Assembly: GCA_029933565.1 (NCBI GenBank)
Contig: JAOZNY010000108.1
Span: forward strand, 1-9,979
Direction: 5' to 3'
Source: Bacteroidales bacterium
GTDB lineage: Bacteria; Bacteroidota; Bacteroidia; Bacteroidales; F082
DNA: 9,979 nucleotides
A model generated the notes under the pieces. That model made no database searches and was not told where the DNA came from. It was given only the letters and a program-made list of their open reading frames with translations. Made by a program: the position numbers and the translations under genes. Of this stretch, positions 1 through 7,307 are shown piece after piece. The first letter of the stretch is position 1; the number at the start of each line of letters is the position of its first letter.

Positions 1-22
1 TATTGAAATTGCTAAATTTTAA
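1..22 (+). CDS. Possible C-terminal end of an upstream gene (partial)
   Basis: Reading from base 2, the frame gives six codons (IEIAKF) and then TAA at 20-22, 11 bp before the next start codon. This could be the tail of a plus-strand gene that begins outside the window and shares a transcript with the Dabb gene. Six codons are far too few to establish coding, and any AT-rich stretch can end this way, so this is only a marker for whoever holds the flanking sequence. Confidence 0.2.
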
Positions 23-33
23 AAACACAACAA

Positions 34-327
34 ATGTTACGACACATTGTAATGATTAATTTTTTAGAGAAGGCCACCCGTACTGTGGTTTCAACTAAAA
101 CCAAAAATATGCTTTTGTCACTTGAAAAAAGTATTGAACCATTGATTAAGATGGAAGTTGGTTTAAACTTCTCAAAAAAGCCTTCTGCTTTTGATCTTGT
201 GCTTGTGGCTGACTTTGAAGATGAACATGGTTTAAATGTTTATAGAGACCATCCCGAGCATATAAAAGTGCTCGATTATTTGAAAACAGTTATTGAAAAA
301 ACAGCAGTAGTTGATTACATAATTTAA
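34..327 (+). CDS. Dabb-family (stress-responsive alpha/beta barrel) small protein
   Basis: This 97-residue protein has the length and residue pattern of the Dabb family (PF07876): an N-terminal strand with the family's RHIV start (residues 3-6), a middle VGLNFS segment (42-47) followed by AFDLVLVADF (52-61), a YRDHPEHIKV motif (70-79), and a closing VVDYII strand (92-97). Dabb proteins are cytoplasmic ferredoxin-like barrels that dimerise. Some members are stress-induced in plants and others are enzymes such as olivetolic acid cyclase, but most bacterial members have no known substrate. There is no signal peptide or membrane segment. ATG at 34 is the natural start because it places the conserved RHIV at the N-terminus. 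The T9SS gene begins 7 bp after the stop, so the two are probably cotranscribed. The family assignment is firm and the function is unknown. Confidence 0.85.
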   Translation: MLRHIVMINFLEKATRTVVSTKTKNMLLSLEKSIEPLIKMEVGLNFSKKPSAFDLVLVADFEDEHGLNVYRDHPEHIKVLDYLKTVIEKTAVVDYII

Positions 328-334
328 AACAGTA

Positions 335-1384
335 ATGAAACAAAAACTAAGTTTAATATTGGTTATGCTTCTTAGCGTTAACCTTTTAGCACAGATTGAA
401 TTCACCAACGAAGATCTAGCACCCGAAGGCACAACATTTTATATTTCAGGTGATACTATTCCTAATCAAGATATTTCTATTGGGATACCTGGGCCGGACA
501 GGACATGGGATTTTTCTAGTTTGATTGAGCATGACGTTGATACTATTATTTTTAACTTACCCGATTGGACTCCCTATCCGGATGAGTTTCCAGACGCTAA
601 TTTTGCAATTGAATCATTATCTGATTTAGGATTTGTTTATCTCGTAAGAAATGATGATGAGTGTAGTGGCATTGGTGCTGTTGGGCCATTTGAGGAGTTT
701 GGAATATTGTCGGCACCACTGGAGCCCAAAGAAATTGTTTATGATTTTCCTGAGCAATACGGTAATTCCCGCGATGAAATTTTTAGCATAGAAGTTACGG
801 TGGAGACTAGTACTCCCTGGATTGACTCTATTCGGATAAAAAAAGCCACCGAAAAAAATAGTTTTGTCGATGCATGGGGAACCATGATATTGCCTCTGGG
901 AACTTTTGAAACAATTAGGGTTAAAGAGGCTCGCCATGAATACGATACCATCTGGGGGAAATCATTTGGCAACTGGGTATTGATTTCATCAGAAGAAAGA
1001 GAAAAGACCACTTACATTTGGCTTACCGATAACCCAACTATTGGTTATACTTTAGTAAGTTTGGATTATAATACTGATAATTTTGAAGTAAAAGGTGTTG
1101 ATTTTATTAATGTTATTCCTGTTGGGATAGTTAAAGAAACTATAACTCAAACAAAAGCATTTCCAAATCCTGCTTTCAATTTTATAAATATTGAGTTTGA
1201 GAATATCAACCAAGGCAGTCTATCAATTTTTGATATTAGCGGTAATAAAATTGAGCAAAAATTTATCACTTCAAATAATCATCTTACATTAAACCTTAGC
1301 AATTACAAAAGTGGGCTTTATTTTTATTTGATTACTACAACTGAGGGTGAGATAAGTGGCAGAGGAAAGTTTATCAAGAATTAA
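335..1384 (+). CDS. Secreted protein with T9SS type A C-terminal sorting domain
   Basis: This 349-residue protein is exported and then secreted or surface-attached by the type IX secretion system. Residues 1-20 are a Sec signal peptide: Lys at 2 and 4, a hydrophobic core LILVMLLSV, and probable cleavage near LLAQ. Residues 274-349 form the sorting domain, with the FPNPAFNFINIEF start (276-288), LSIFDISGNKI (296-306), LNLSNYKSGLYFYLI (319-333) and a basic GKFIKN end. The 250-residue body is rich in aromatic and acidic residues, and its WGTMILPLGTFETIRVKE segment (181-198) resembles bodies of other Bacteroidota T9SS cargo that have no assigned fold. I see no catalytic motif; the only cysteine is C110. 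The gene lies 7 bp after the Dabb gene and converges on cdaA with 7 bp between stops. Sorting is well supported; the cargo's activity is unknown. Confidence 0.85.
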   Translation: MKQKLSLILVMLLSVNLLAQIEFTNEDLAPEGTTFYISGDTIPNQDISIGIPGPDRTWDFSSLIEHDVDTIIFNLPDWTPYPDEFPDANFAIESLSDLGFVYLVRNDDECSGIGAVGPFEEFGILSAPLEPKEIVYDFPEQYGNSRDEIFSIEVTVETSTPWIDSIRIKKATEKNSFVDAWGTMILPLGTFETIRVKEARHEYDTIWGKSFGNWVLISSEEREKTTYIWLTDNPTIGYTLVSLDYNTDNFEVKGVDFINVIPVGIVKETITQTKAFPNPAFNFINIEFENINQGSLSIFDISGNKIEQKFITSNNHLTLNLSNYKSGLYFYLITTTEGEISGRGKFIKN

Positions 1385-1391
1385 TAATGAA

Positions 1392-2192
1392 TTACTTTTT
1401 GTCTTTTTCAGTAGTAATATTCAATTCGCTAGTTAAGGCATCGTGAAGTTCGCTAAGCGAAATGGTAAAGTTCATTTTACCCCTGGTGGCATACGAAATA
1501 TGACCTGTTTCCTCTGAAACTACTATTGCAACACAATCAGAAACTTCGGTAATTCCCATGGCTGCCCGGTGACGCAGTCCTGCATTATTGAGTAATTTTT
1601 GTTTCGAAACAGGCAGAATACATTTTGTTGCGACTATTCTATTATTGGTAATAATCATCGCTCCATCATGCATTGGGCTGTTTTTAAAGAAGATATTTTC
1701 AATGAGAGAAGTGGAAATTGCTGCATCTATAGTGTCACCCGTATCTACAAATTGCTTAAGTTCATTTTGCCTTGTAATAACTATCAGTGCTCCTTCTTTT
1801 TTTTCACCCATTTTCTTGCAGGCAACAATAATTGGGTCAATTCCAAAATTAATGGTTGTGCTTAGAAGTGGTTTTAAAAACCGGAATTTCTTGCCGTATT
1901 TGCTAAAAAATGTAGGTGTTCCTAAGGCAAATAGGAATTGTCGTATTTCGGGCTGAAAAATAATTATAAGTGCCACAAGTCCAACACTTATGAAAGCCCC
2001 AAGTATTTCAGTAAGTAATTCCATTTCAAGTGCTGAGAACAGTTGCCACATTAAAAACAAAGAAACCAGTCCGAGGAAAATATTAATTGCTGCTGTACCC
2101 TTAAGCATTTGATATAAGGCAAACAGAAGTATTGCTACCAAAAAAATATCAACAATGTCAAGTATTCTGAAATCAATAAATAGTAATGTCAA
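1392..2192 (-). CDS. cdaA: Diadenylate cyclase CdaA (c-di-AMP synthase), TTG start
   Basis: This 266-residue protein condenses two ATP into cyclic di-AMP, the messenger that controls potassium, osmolyte and cell-wall homeostasis in many bacteria. About three N-terminal membrane helices (roughly residues 12-30, 35-52 and 60-80) precede a cytoplasmic DisA_N domain (about 98-255). The two signature motifs are present: DGA at D176-A178 within MHDGAMII, and RHR at R207-R209 within GLRHRAAMGI, followed by SEETG (226-230). The length fits the CdaA/TIGR00159 family. The start must be TTG: an in-frame TGA lies eight codons upstream, and the first in-frame ATG (residue 29) would delete the first helix. 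It lies 71 bp downstream of folP on the same strand, a common Bacteroidota pairing. No CdaR-like partner gene is visible nearby. Confidence 0.95.
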   Translation of the reverse strand: MTLLFIDFRILDIVDIFLVAILLFALYQMLKGTAAINIFLGLVSLFLMWQLFSALEMELLTEILGAFISVGLVALIIIFQPEIRQFLFALGTPTFFSKYGKKFRFLKPLLSTTINFGIDPIIVACKKMGEKKEGALIVITRQNELKQFVDTGDTIDAAISTSLIENIFFKNSPMHDGAMIITNNRIVATKCILPVSKQKLLNNAGLRHRAAMGITEVSDCVAIVVSEETGHISYATRGKMNFTISLSELHDALTSELNITTEKDKK

Positions 2193-2263
2193 AACTTTTT
2201 TTTGTAAAAATAATCAATTGGATTTAATAGGAAGGATTTGGATTAATAATTTTTTTGAATGAT

Positions 2264-3139
2264 TCAATCACAAGAATCTATGTTTTCATAATACTTAAAT
2301 AATTTCACCGTTTCAACGGCCTCTTTAACATCGTGAACTCGCAGTATATTAGCCCCATTTTGCAATGCCATTAAATTTAGTATTGTAGTTCCATTTAAAG
2401 CATCTTTAGGCTTGGTGTTCAATACTTTATTAACCACCGACTTGCGCGACAGTCCAGCCATAATTGGTAAATTATTAATCCTTAAATTGTTTTGATTCTT
2501 TAGAATTTCATAATTGCAATCAAGGCTCTTGCCAAATCCATAACCGGGATCGAGTATAATTTTATCAAATCCCAGTTTATTTAAAACATCAACCTTTTCC
2601 TGAAAAAATAATTTTATTTCCTGCGATGCATTTTTTCTAATTGGATTTTGTTGCATATCCTCTGGCAATCCGTGAAGATGCATTAGTATGTAAGGAATAT
2701 TGAGTTTTGCAATTGTACTGAACATTTCTTTGTCGTAGTTCCCCCCAGAAATATCATTGATAATGCCTGCACCAGTTTCAAAACACTGTTTTGCAATTTC
2801 GCTTCTGTAAGTGTCAACTGAAAATATTGTTTGTGGAAAGTGTTTTATTAAATCCTTCAGTACAGGAATTAGCCGTACTGCTTCTTTTTTCATTGAAATT
2901 AATTTGGCACCTGGCCTGCTCGAAAAAGCACCAATATCTACAACGGCAGCTCCTTCAGTTATCATTTGTTCTGTTTGTAATAAGTACTTATCAATTCCTG
3001 AGTACTTACCGCCATCGTAAAAGGAATCAGGAGTCAGGTTTAGTATCCCCATAACCTTTGGTATCTCAAAATCAATGAGTTTGCCATTGCAGTTTAAAGG
3101 CCTTGTTTTTGTGTTAAAAGATGTATCTTTATTGCCCAA
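2264..3139 (-). CDS. folP: Dihydropteroate synthase FolP, TTG start
   Basis: This cytoplasmic TIM-barrel enzyme joins p-aminobenzoate to 6-hydroxymethyl-dihydropterin diphosphate in folate synthesis and is the sulfonamide target. The 291 residues carry all family signatures: VMGILNLTPDSF with DGG (29-44), DIGAFSSRPGA (68-78), SVDT (107-110), NDISGG (128-133), DPGYGFGKS (197-205), GLSRKS (229-234) and RVHD (267-270). The pABA loop reads SSRPG where E. coli has STRPG, and it has the normal length, so nothing suggests a sulfonamide-resistant Sul-type enzyme. TTG at 3139-3137 is the only plausible start: an in-frame TAA lies five codons upstream, and the first internal ATG (residue 30) would remove the conserved N-terminal hairpin and the start of the pterin-site motif. 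It is divergent from the DUF1599 gene (38-bp gap) and upstream of cdaA, with which it may form an operon. Confidence 0.96.
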   Translation of the reverse strand: MGNKDTSFNTKTRPLNCNGKLIDFEIPKVMGILNLTPDSFYDGGKYSGIDKYLLQTEQMITEGAAVVDIGAFSSRPGAKLISMKKEAVRLIPVLKDLIKHFPQTIFSVDTYRSEIAKQCFETGAGIINDISGGNYDKEMFSTIAKLNIPYILMHLHGLPEDMQQNPIRKNASQEIKLFFQEKVDVLNKLGFDKIILDPGYGFGKSLDCNYEILKNQNNLRINNLPIMAGLSRKSVVNKVLNTKPKDALNGTTILNLMALQNGANILRVHDVKEAVETVKLFKYYENIDSCD

Positions 3140-3177
3140 TTTAAAAAAGTTTTAGAGCACAATTTAGAGTTTTAATA

Positions 3178-3738
3178 ATGGACAAAGATACTTCAAAACA
3201 GTTTGCAGAAATTATAAATTATTGTCTGGATATTTTTGAGAAAAAGCAAAAGGACTATAGCACGGCATGGAGGATACTCAGGACTAGCAGCCTTACCGAC
3301 CAGATTTACATTAAGGCAAACCGAATACGCAGCATTCAGATAAATGGAATGAGCAAAGTAGACGAAGGAATAATCCCAGAATTTGTGGGGATAGTAAACT
3401 ACTCGGTTATGGCTTTAATACAACTTGAAAAGGGTTATGCAGAGGAAGCTGACTTAAATGCACAAGAGGCCGTTGATCTTTATAAAAAACACATTTTTGC
3501 AGCTCGCGATCTTATGTTCGACAAAAACCACGACTATGGCGAGGCTTGGCGAAATATGAGAATTTCTTCCCTTACAGATATTATCTTAATGAAGTTGCTG
3601 AGAATTAAGCAAATTGAGGATAACAAAGGCAAAACAATTGTTTCCGAAGGTCTGGCTGCAAATTACGACGACATTATTAATTATTCTGTTTTTGCTTTGA
3701 TTAAACTGTTAATTGAGAAGGAAAATGTCAATGCTTAA
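3178..3738 (+). CDS. DUF1599 family protein with two tandem repeats
   Basis: The 186 residues consist of two copies of one unit, offset by 93-94 residues. Copy 1 (about 22-84) has KDY..AWR..R..SSLTD (25-41), K46, R49, EG (63-64) and NYS (74-76). Copy 2 (about 115-178) has HDY..AWR..R.SSLTD (118-134), K139, R142, EG (157-158) and NYS (168-170). This matches the DUF1599 family (PF07659), common in Bacteroidota and, as I recall, described as associated with nucleotide modification. No biochemical activity is known to me. Sequence character suggests an all-alpha cytoplasmic protein, with no signal peptide or membrane segment. The copies differ: D164/D165 before NYS in copy 2 correspond to V70/G71 in copy 1. 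The gene is divergent from folP, and its end overlaps the next gene by 14 bp, indicating translational coupling. Confidence 0.85.
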   Translation: MDKDTSKQFAEIINYCLDIFEKKQKDYSTAWRILRTSSLTDQIYIKANRIRSIQINGMSKVDEGIIPEFVGIVNYSVMALIQLEKGYAEEADLNAQEAVDLYKKHIFAARDLMFDKNHDYGEAWRNMRISSLTDIILMKLLRIKQIEDNKGKTIVSEGLAANYDDIINYSVFALIKLLIEKENVNA

Positions 3739-4831
3739 AAAAGACAAAAGTGTTGTACTGCTAATTTTTAGAATAGTAGTTGGACTTGTATTTATTTTTT
3801 CTTCAGTTGTAAAAGGCATCGACCCATTAGGGACTGCCTATCGTGTAGAAGATTACCTGGAAGCCTATAGTTGGTATTTTATGGTTGATTATGCATTGTA
3901 CCTTGGGCTACTATTAATAGTGGTTGAATTTGTTTTGGGAGTATCAATGTTGTTCCGGTTAAGGTTTAAACTTGGGGCTTTAGGCGTGTTGTTGATAATG
4001 TTGATATTTACTACAATAACATATTTTGATGCTACTTTAAATCTTGTTCCCGACTGTGGCTGCTTTGGCGATGCTGTTAAACTTTCAAACTGGGAGACTT
4101 TTTACAAAAATATAGTCCTGATCATAATGGCTGTGGTAATATTTGTAATGAGAAAGCAGGCAGTTCAACATACTCCAAAATGGTTTCAAAATAGTTTATT
4201 GGCATTAATATCGTTTGTGTTTATTGCTTTTGTTTATTACAGTAGCAATCATCTTCCTCTTATGGATTTTAGAGCATGGAAAATTGGTAACAACATGAAA
4301 GCAATAGGGGAGGAGGATGCAAAAGTTTATTTGACCTATCAAAATACAGAAACTGGAGAAACGAAAGAGTATTTATCACCAAACTATCCATGGAGCGATT
4401 CTCTTTGGCTTGCCACCTGGGATTTTGTAGGACAACGTTTCGATAATTCTTCTTTAATAAAAATGCATGAATTAATTATTGAAGATAGCCTAGCCAATGA
4501 TAATACTACACATTTAATTGAGAATCCTTTTACACAGATATTAGTAATTATACCTGATATTGAGAAAACTAACAAACTTGGTCTTGAGCGAGCAATTGAA
4601 ATTAGTCAATCACTGACCGAAAATCAGTTTATCGCCATAGTTACCGGTTCTGACTTTGAAACAGCGGGAAAATTCTTCGCTAAAAGTGATATTGAAGTTT
4701 ATTTTGCCGATGATATTGAGCTTAAAGCAATGATCAGGTCAAATCCGGGGATTGTCATCCTGCAAAATGGTGTAATTGTTAAAAAATATCATTACAACGA
4801 TTTCCCTGAAAGGATTTTGACCTCCGATTAG
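3725..4831 (+). CDS. BT_3928-like DoxX/MauE-type membrane protein with thioredoxin-like tail
   Basis: This 368-residue inner-membrane protein resembles the BT_3928 family of Bacteroidota. Five membrane helices are visible, at about residues 9-28, 55-77, 84-103, 128-143 and 156-173. The segment between helices 3 and 4 holds the DCGCFGD motif (110-116, C111 and C113), typical of MauE/DoxX redox-associated proteins. The soluble C-terminal part (about 180-368) starts DFRAWKIGNNM and ends with NPGIVILQNGVIVKKY (340-355), which looks like the last strands of a thioredoxin/TlpA fold, but it has no CXXC. I chose ATG at 3725, which overlaps the DUF1599 stop by 14 bp; ATG at 3731 (8-bp overlap) is also possible, and a TTG at 3713 is less likely. 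In related genomes, as I recall, this gene pair is followed by tpiA, which is absent here. Membrane topology is clear; a redox role is inferred. Confidence 0.8.
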   Translation: MSMLKKDKSVVLLIFRIVVGLVFIFSSVVKGIDPLGTAYRVEDYLEAYSWYFMVDYALYLGLLLIVVEFVLGVSMLFRLRFKLGALGVLLIMLIFTTITYFDATLNLVPDCGCFGDAVKLSNWETFYKNIVLIIMAVVIFVMRKQAVQHTPKWFQNSLLALISFVFIAFVYYSSNHLPLMDFRAWKIGNNMKAIGEEDAKVYLTYQNTETGETKEYLSPNYPWSDSLWLATWDFVGQRFDNSSLIKMHELIIEDSLANDNTTHLIENPFTQILVIIPDIEKTNKLGLERAIEISQSLTENQFIAIVTGSDFETAGKFFAKSDIEVYFADDIELKAMIRSNPGIVILQNGVIVKKYHYNDFPERILTSD

Positions 4832-4921
4832 TTGTTAATAATTTGTCGATTTGATTCTTTAATGACAATAGTTTTTTTCTATTTTTACTAAAAATATTGT
4901 AACGAAATTTAATTCAAGAAA

Positions 4922-6049
4922 ATGAAGTTTATTATATCGAGTACAGCATTGCTGCGTAGTTTACAAAAGATTAGTGGAGTGCTTAGTACAAGTAGCACAT
5001 TACCAATATTAGAAGATTTTTTATTTGATTTGAATGATGGTAAATTGAAGATTACAGCCTCGGATTTAGAAACCACTATTAGTGTTGAACTTGATGTGGA
5101 TATGTCGGAGGATGAAGGTGTTGTTGCCATTCCTGCAAAGATGCTGTTAGATATTATGAAAACATTTCCTGAACTGCCTGTAACCATTACAGTAAATATG
5201 GAGAACCAGGGAATTGAGATATTTGCGGGTGAAGGAAAATACAAACTTATTGGCCATAAAAGTGATGAGTTTCCTCAACTTCCTGTTTTAGAAAATACAA
5301 ATCAAATTAAGTTAAACGGTTCACAACTTGTTAATGCTTTCGATAAAACACTGTTTGCCACCGGAAATGACGAACTTCGTCCGGTAATGTCAGGTGTTCT
5401 TTGTGAAATAGCAAATGATAATATTACTTTTGTAGCAACCGATGCCCATAAACTTGTTAGGTACAGACGAACTGATTTGGGCAGCGAAAAAATAGCATCA
5501 TTTATCCTTCCAAAAAAACCACTAAATCATCTTAAAAGTATTATCCCTGATGATGAAGATGCTGAGGTAACACTAGATTACAACGATGCAAATGCAGTAA
5601 TTATATTTGACAATATTACTCTTGTGTGCCGTTTAATAGATGGGAAATATCCAAATTATGAGGCTGTTATACCACAGCAGAATCCATATAAACTTAGTGT
5701 AAGCAGGGTTAGTTTACTAAACGCTTTACGCAGGGTTTCTATTTTTGGAAGCAAATCAACGCATCAGGTAAGATTTAAGGTTTCGGGTAAGGAACTTGTT
5801 TTAGCTGCAGAGGATATTGATTTCTCCAGTGAAGCAAAGGAAAGGTTAACTTGTAGTTATGAAGGTGAAGATATGGAAATTGGTTTTAATTCGCGTTTCC
5901 TACTTGACATGCTCGCAACTCTCGACAACGAAAATATAATTATTGAAATGTCGGCTCCTAACCGTGCTGGAATACTTCTTCCTGACGATGATAAAGAATC
6001 GCCTGAAGACATTTTAATGCTCATTATGCCAGTTATGCTTACTCAGTAA
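4922..6049 (+). CDS. dnaN: DNA polymerase III beta subunit (sliding clamp)
   Basis: This protein forms the ring-shaped homodimer that tethers DNA polymerase III and repair enzymes to DNA. Its 375 residues fit the family and its three-domain layout (about 1-121, 128-250 and 251-375). Recognisable segments are the N-terminal LQKISGVLSTSSTLPILEDF (15-34), ASDLETTI (about 45-52), the central ATDAHKLVRYR in domain 2, IDGKYPNYEAVIP at the domain 2/3 junction, and the C-terminal MPVMLTQ, which corresponds to the MPMRL end of E. coli DnaN that lines the binding cleft for client proteins. ATG at 4922 agrees with the family N-terminus. The gene is flanked by 90-bp and 271-bp spacers and so is probably transcribed alone; it is not next to dnaA. 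TATTTTTAC at 4880-4888 is a weak -7 promoter candidate. Confidence 0.97.
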   Translation: MKFIISSTALLRSLQKISGVLSTSSTLPILEDFLFDLNDGKLKITASDLETTISVELDVDMSEDEGVVAIPAKMLLDIMKTFPELPVTITVNMENQGIEIFAGEGKYKLIGHKSDEFPQLPVLENTNQIKLNGSQLVNAFDKTLFATGNDELRPVMSGVLCEIANDNITFVATDAHKLVRYRRTDLGSEKIASFILPKKPLNHLKSIIPDDEDAEVTLDYNDANAVIIFDNITLVCRLIDGKYPNYEAVIPQQNPYKLSVSRVSLLNALRRVSIFGSKSTHQVRFKVSGKELVLAAEDIDFSSEAKERLTCSYEGEDMEIGFNSRFLLDMLATLDNENIIIEMSAPNRAGILLPDDDKESPEDILMLIMPVMLTQ

Positions 6050-6095
6050 TTTGTAATTGGGTAATTGGTCATTTGTTGTTTAAATCAGTGAGACT

Positions 6096-6118
6096 ATGAT
6101 TTTGTTTTTCAAAATCAT
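6096..6118. other. Hairpin downstream of dnaN, possible weak terminator
   Basis: A perfect 9-bp stem, ATGATTTTG (6096-6104) with CAAAATCAT (6110-6118), closes a loop of five T. It lies 46 bp past the dnaN stop, where transcription would be expected to end. The stem is AT-rich and no T run follows it on the plus strand, so it is not a classical intrinsic terminator. It could instead be the outer edge of the adjacent palindromic repeat. An 8-bp tandem repeat GTAATTGG (6053-6068) lies just upstream. Confidence 0.4.
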
Positions 6119-6127
6119 TTAGCCGAA

Positions 6128-6240
6128 CTGATCCCGAGCGATAGTCGAGGGATCTCATGGGTTTTATTCCCCGCATCTTGATGCGCTAATAAATATCAAG
6201 ATTCGACTGAGATACCTCGTTAGTTTACTGCGAGGAATTT
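6128..6240. repeat. Palindromic intergenic repeat (REP/MITE-like) with nested hairpins
   Basis: Two arms form a long imperfect palindrome. CGAGGGATCTCA (6146-6157) pairs with TGAGATACCTCG (6208-6219) at 11 of 12 positions. Inside lies a perfect hairpin, CGCATC-TT-GATGCG (6172-6185). Each outer arm also folds alone: GATCCC (6130-6135) with GGGATC (6149-6154), and CCTCG (6215-6219) with CGAGG (6231-6235). The element is clearly more GC-rich than its surroundings and fills most of the dnaN to SRPBCC-GyrI spacer. Its shape is that of dispersed Bacteroidota intergenic repeats, and the sequence resembles ones I recall from related genomes. It has no coding capacity. Copy number cannot be judged from one window. 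Confidence 0.7.
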
Positions 6241-6287
6241 CATTAATCAAACTCTTCTTATTTAATTAGTGCGTTTTACTGATTTTG

Positions 6288-6295
6288 TATTTTTG
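6288..6295 (+). promoter_or_regulatory. Candidate -7 promoter box for the SRPBCC-GyrI gene
   Basis: TATTTTTG matches the Bacteroidota -7 consensus TAnnTTTG exactly and lies 25 bp before the ATG at 6321, which would give a 5' leader of roughly 20 bases. No TTTG (-33) box is found at the expected 19-22 bp upstream, so the call rests on one element in AT-rich DNA. Confidence 0.4.
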
Positions 6296-6320
6296 GATCT
6301 GAAACCAAAACCATTCAAGT

Positions 6321-7307
6321 ATGAAAGTCCTTAAAATAACTAGTGTAGTAATTTTGACAATATTGGCTCTGTCATTTATAATACCATTATTTATGCCCGA
6401 AGAGGCTGTAGTTAGTTCCAGTATTAATATTGAAGCAAATCCCTCCTTAGTTTTTCATCAGGTAAATGACTACCATAACTGGTCAAACTGGTCACCTTTT
6501 GATGAAGACAGTACAATAGTAAATACTTATGAAGGTGCTGAAAAAGGTGTTGGGGCAGTGCGACAATGGAGTGGTAAAACAGCAGGATCAGGTACACTTA
6601 CAATATTGGAAAGCGAGCCATATAAATACATAAAAAATAAACTTGAATTCGAAGGAGGAAGTGGTGGCATTGGTGAATGGATTTTTGTAGAAAATGAAAA
6701 TGGTGTAAATGTAAGTTGGACAATTACCATTAGTGGGCTTTCTTATCCTTTTGAGAGACTATTGCTCCCTTTAATTAAATCGATGACACAACCTATGTTG
6801 CTTAAAGGACTTAAGTCGTTAAAAGTTTATGTAGAGAAACAACCACAAATTAATAAAGTTAAAATAGTAGAGACCCCATTAATTACTAGCTTAGCCATAT
6901 ACGATTCGACTACAGTTGAGGGAATAGGTGCTTTGCTGGGAAAGAATTATGGTAAAATAATGACTTATATTGCTAAAAAAGGATTCGATATTTCGGGAGC
7001 ACCAATAGCAGTTTACCACAATTGGGATCCAGCAGGTTTTATTAAAATTACTGCTGCCATTCCTGTCAATGGGAAGTTTAAAGGTAGAAAAGAGATAAAA
7101 CGTTTTGAAATTGAACCCGGTAAGGCTGCTTTTGTAAAACACTTTGGAGGTTATAATACTGAAGAAACCCATTATGCCATTGATGATTATATTGAGGATT
7201 TTAATTTGAAGACCAAGGATTTTATCTGGGAAGTTTACGTTACCGACCCTGCTACTGAAGTTGACAGTACAAAATGGCAAACTGATATTTTCTATCCATT
7301 AAAATAA
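6321..7307 (+). CDS. Membrane-anchored SRPBCC domain fused to GyrI-like domain
   Basis: This 328-residue protein begins with a hydrophobic helix (about residues 5-24) that serves as a signal anchor or uncleaved signal. An SRPBCC/polyketide cyclase-type domain follows (about 32-172), with SSSINIEANPSLVFHQVNDYHNWSNWSPF at its start (YHNWSNWSPF, 51-60). The C-terminal half (about 180-328) is a GyrI-like/AraC effector-binding domain, shown by GKNYGKIMTYI (207-217), the FEIEPGKAAFVKHFGGY strand pair (262-278), and WEVYVTDP (303-310) through TDIFYPLK (321-328). Both folds bind small hydrophobic ligands in a cavity. No DNA-binding domain is present, so it is not a transcription factor of the MerR/AraC kind. 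This fusion is known in Bacteroidota, but I know no assigned substrate. The next small gene starts on the base after its stop. Domain calls are good; function is unknown. Confidence 0.82.
   Translation: MKVLKITSVVILTILALSFIIPLFMPEEAVVSSSINIEANPSLVFHQVNDYHNWSNWSPFDEDSTIVNTYEGAEKGVGAVRQWSGKTAGSGTLTILESEPYKYIKNKLEFEGGSGGIGEWIFVENENGVNVSWTITISGLSYPFERLLLPLIKSMTQPMLLKGLKSLKVYVEKQPQINKVKIVETPLITSLAIYDSTTVEGIGALLGKNYGKIMTYIAKKGFDISGAPIAVYHNWDPAGFIKITAAIPVNGKFKGRKEIKRFEIEPGKAAFVKHFGGYNTEETHYAIDDYIEDFNLKTKDFIWEVYVTDPATEVDSTKWQTDIFYPLK

Noticed and set aside
1588..1956. Open reading frame of 122 codons on the plus strand, antisense to cdaA
   Set aside because: It lies wholly inside cdaA, whose catalytic motifs are intact on the other strand. 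The frame has no recognisable domain and reads as a shadow.
2187..2192. TTGACA at the cdaA start, which looks like a sigma-70 -35 box
   Set aside because: It is the TTG start codon followed by the ACA codon. Bacteroidota promoters do not use this -35 consensus, and no matching -10 lies at the right distance.
2906..2936. Possible sulfonamide-resistant FolP because the loop reads SSRPG instead of STRPG
   Set aside because: Ser for Thr is a conservative change in a loop of normal length, and there is no insertion as in Sul enzymes. It looks like ordinary lineage variation.
3713..3724. TTG start four codons upstream of the DoxX-like gene's ATG
   Set aside because: It would add MRRK and deepen the overlap with the DUF1599 gene to 26 bp. 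ATG at 3725 gives a normal membrane-protein N-terminus.
4850..4888. A full -33/-7 promoter for dnaN (TTTG at 4850 with TATTTTTA at 4880)
   Set aside because: The 26-bp spacing is too long for the usual Bacteroidota promoter (about 19-20 bp), and the -7 box has one mismatch. It is kept only as part of a weak motif finding.
6050..6320. tRNA or structured riboswitch in the spacer after dnaN
   Set aside because: The stems do not form a cloverleaf and no known riboswitch core is recognisable. The palindromic repeat explains the structure.
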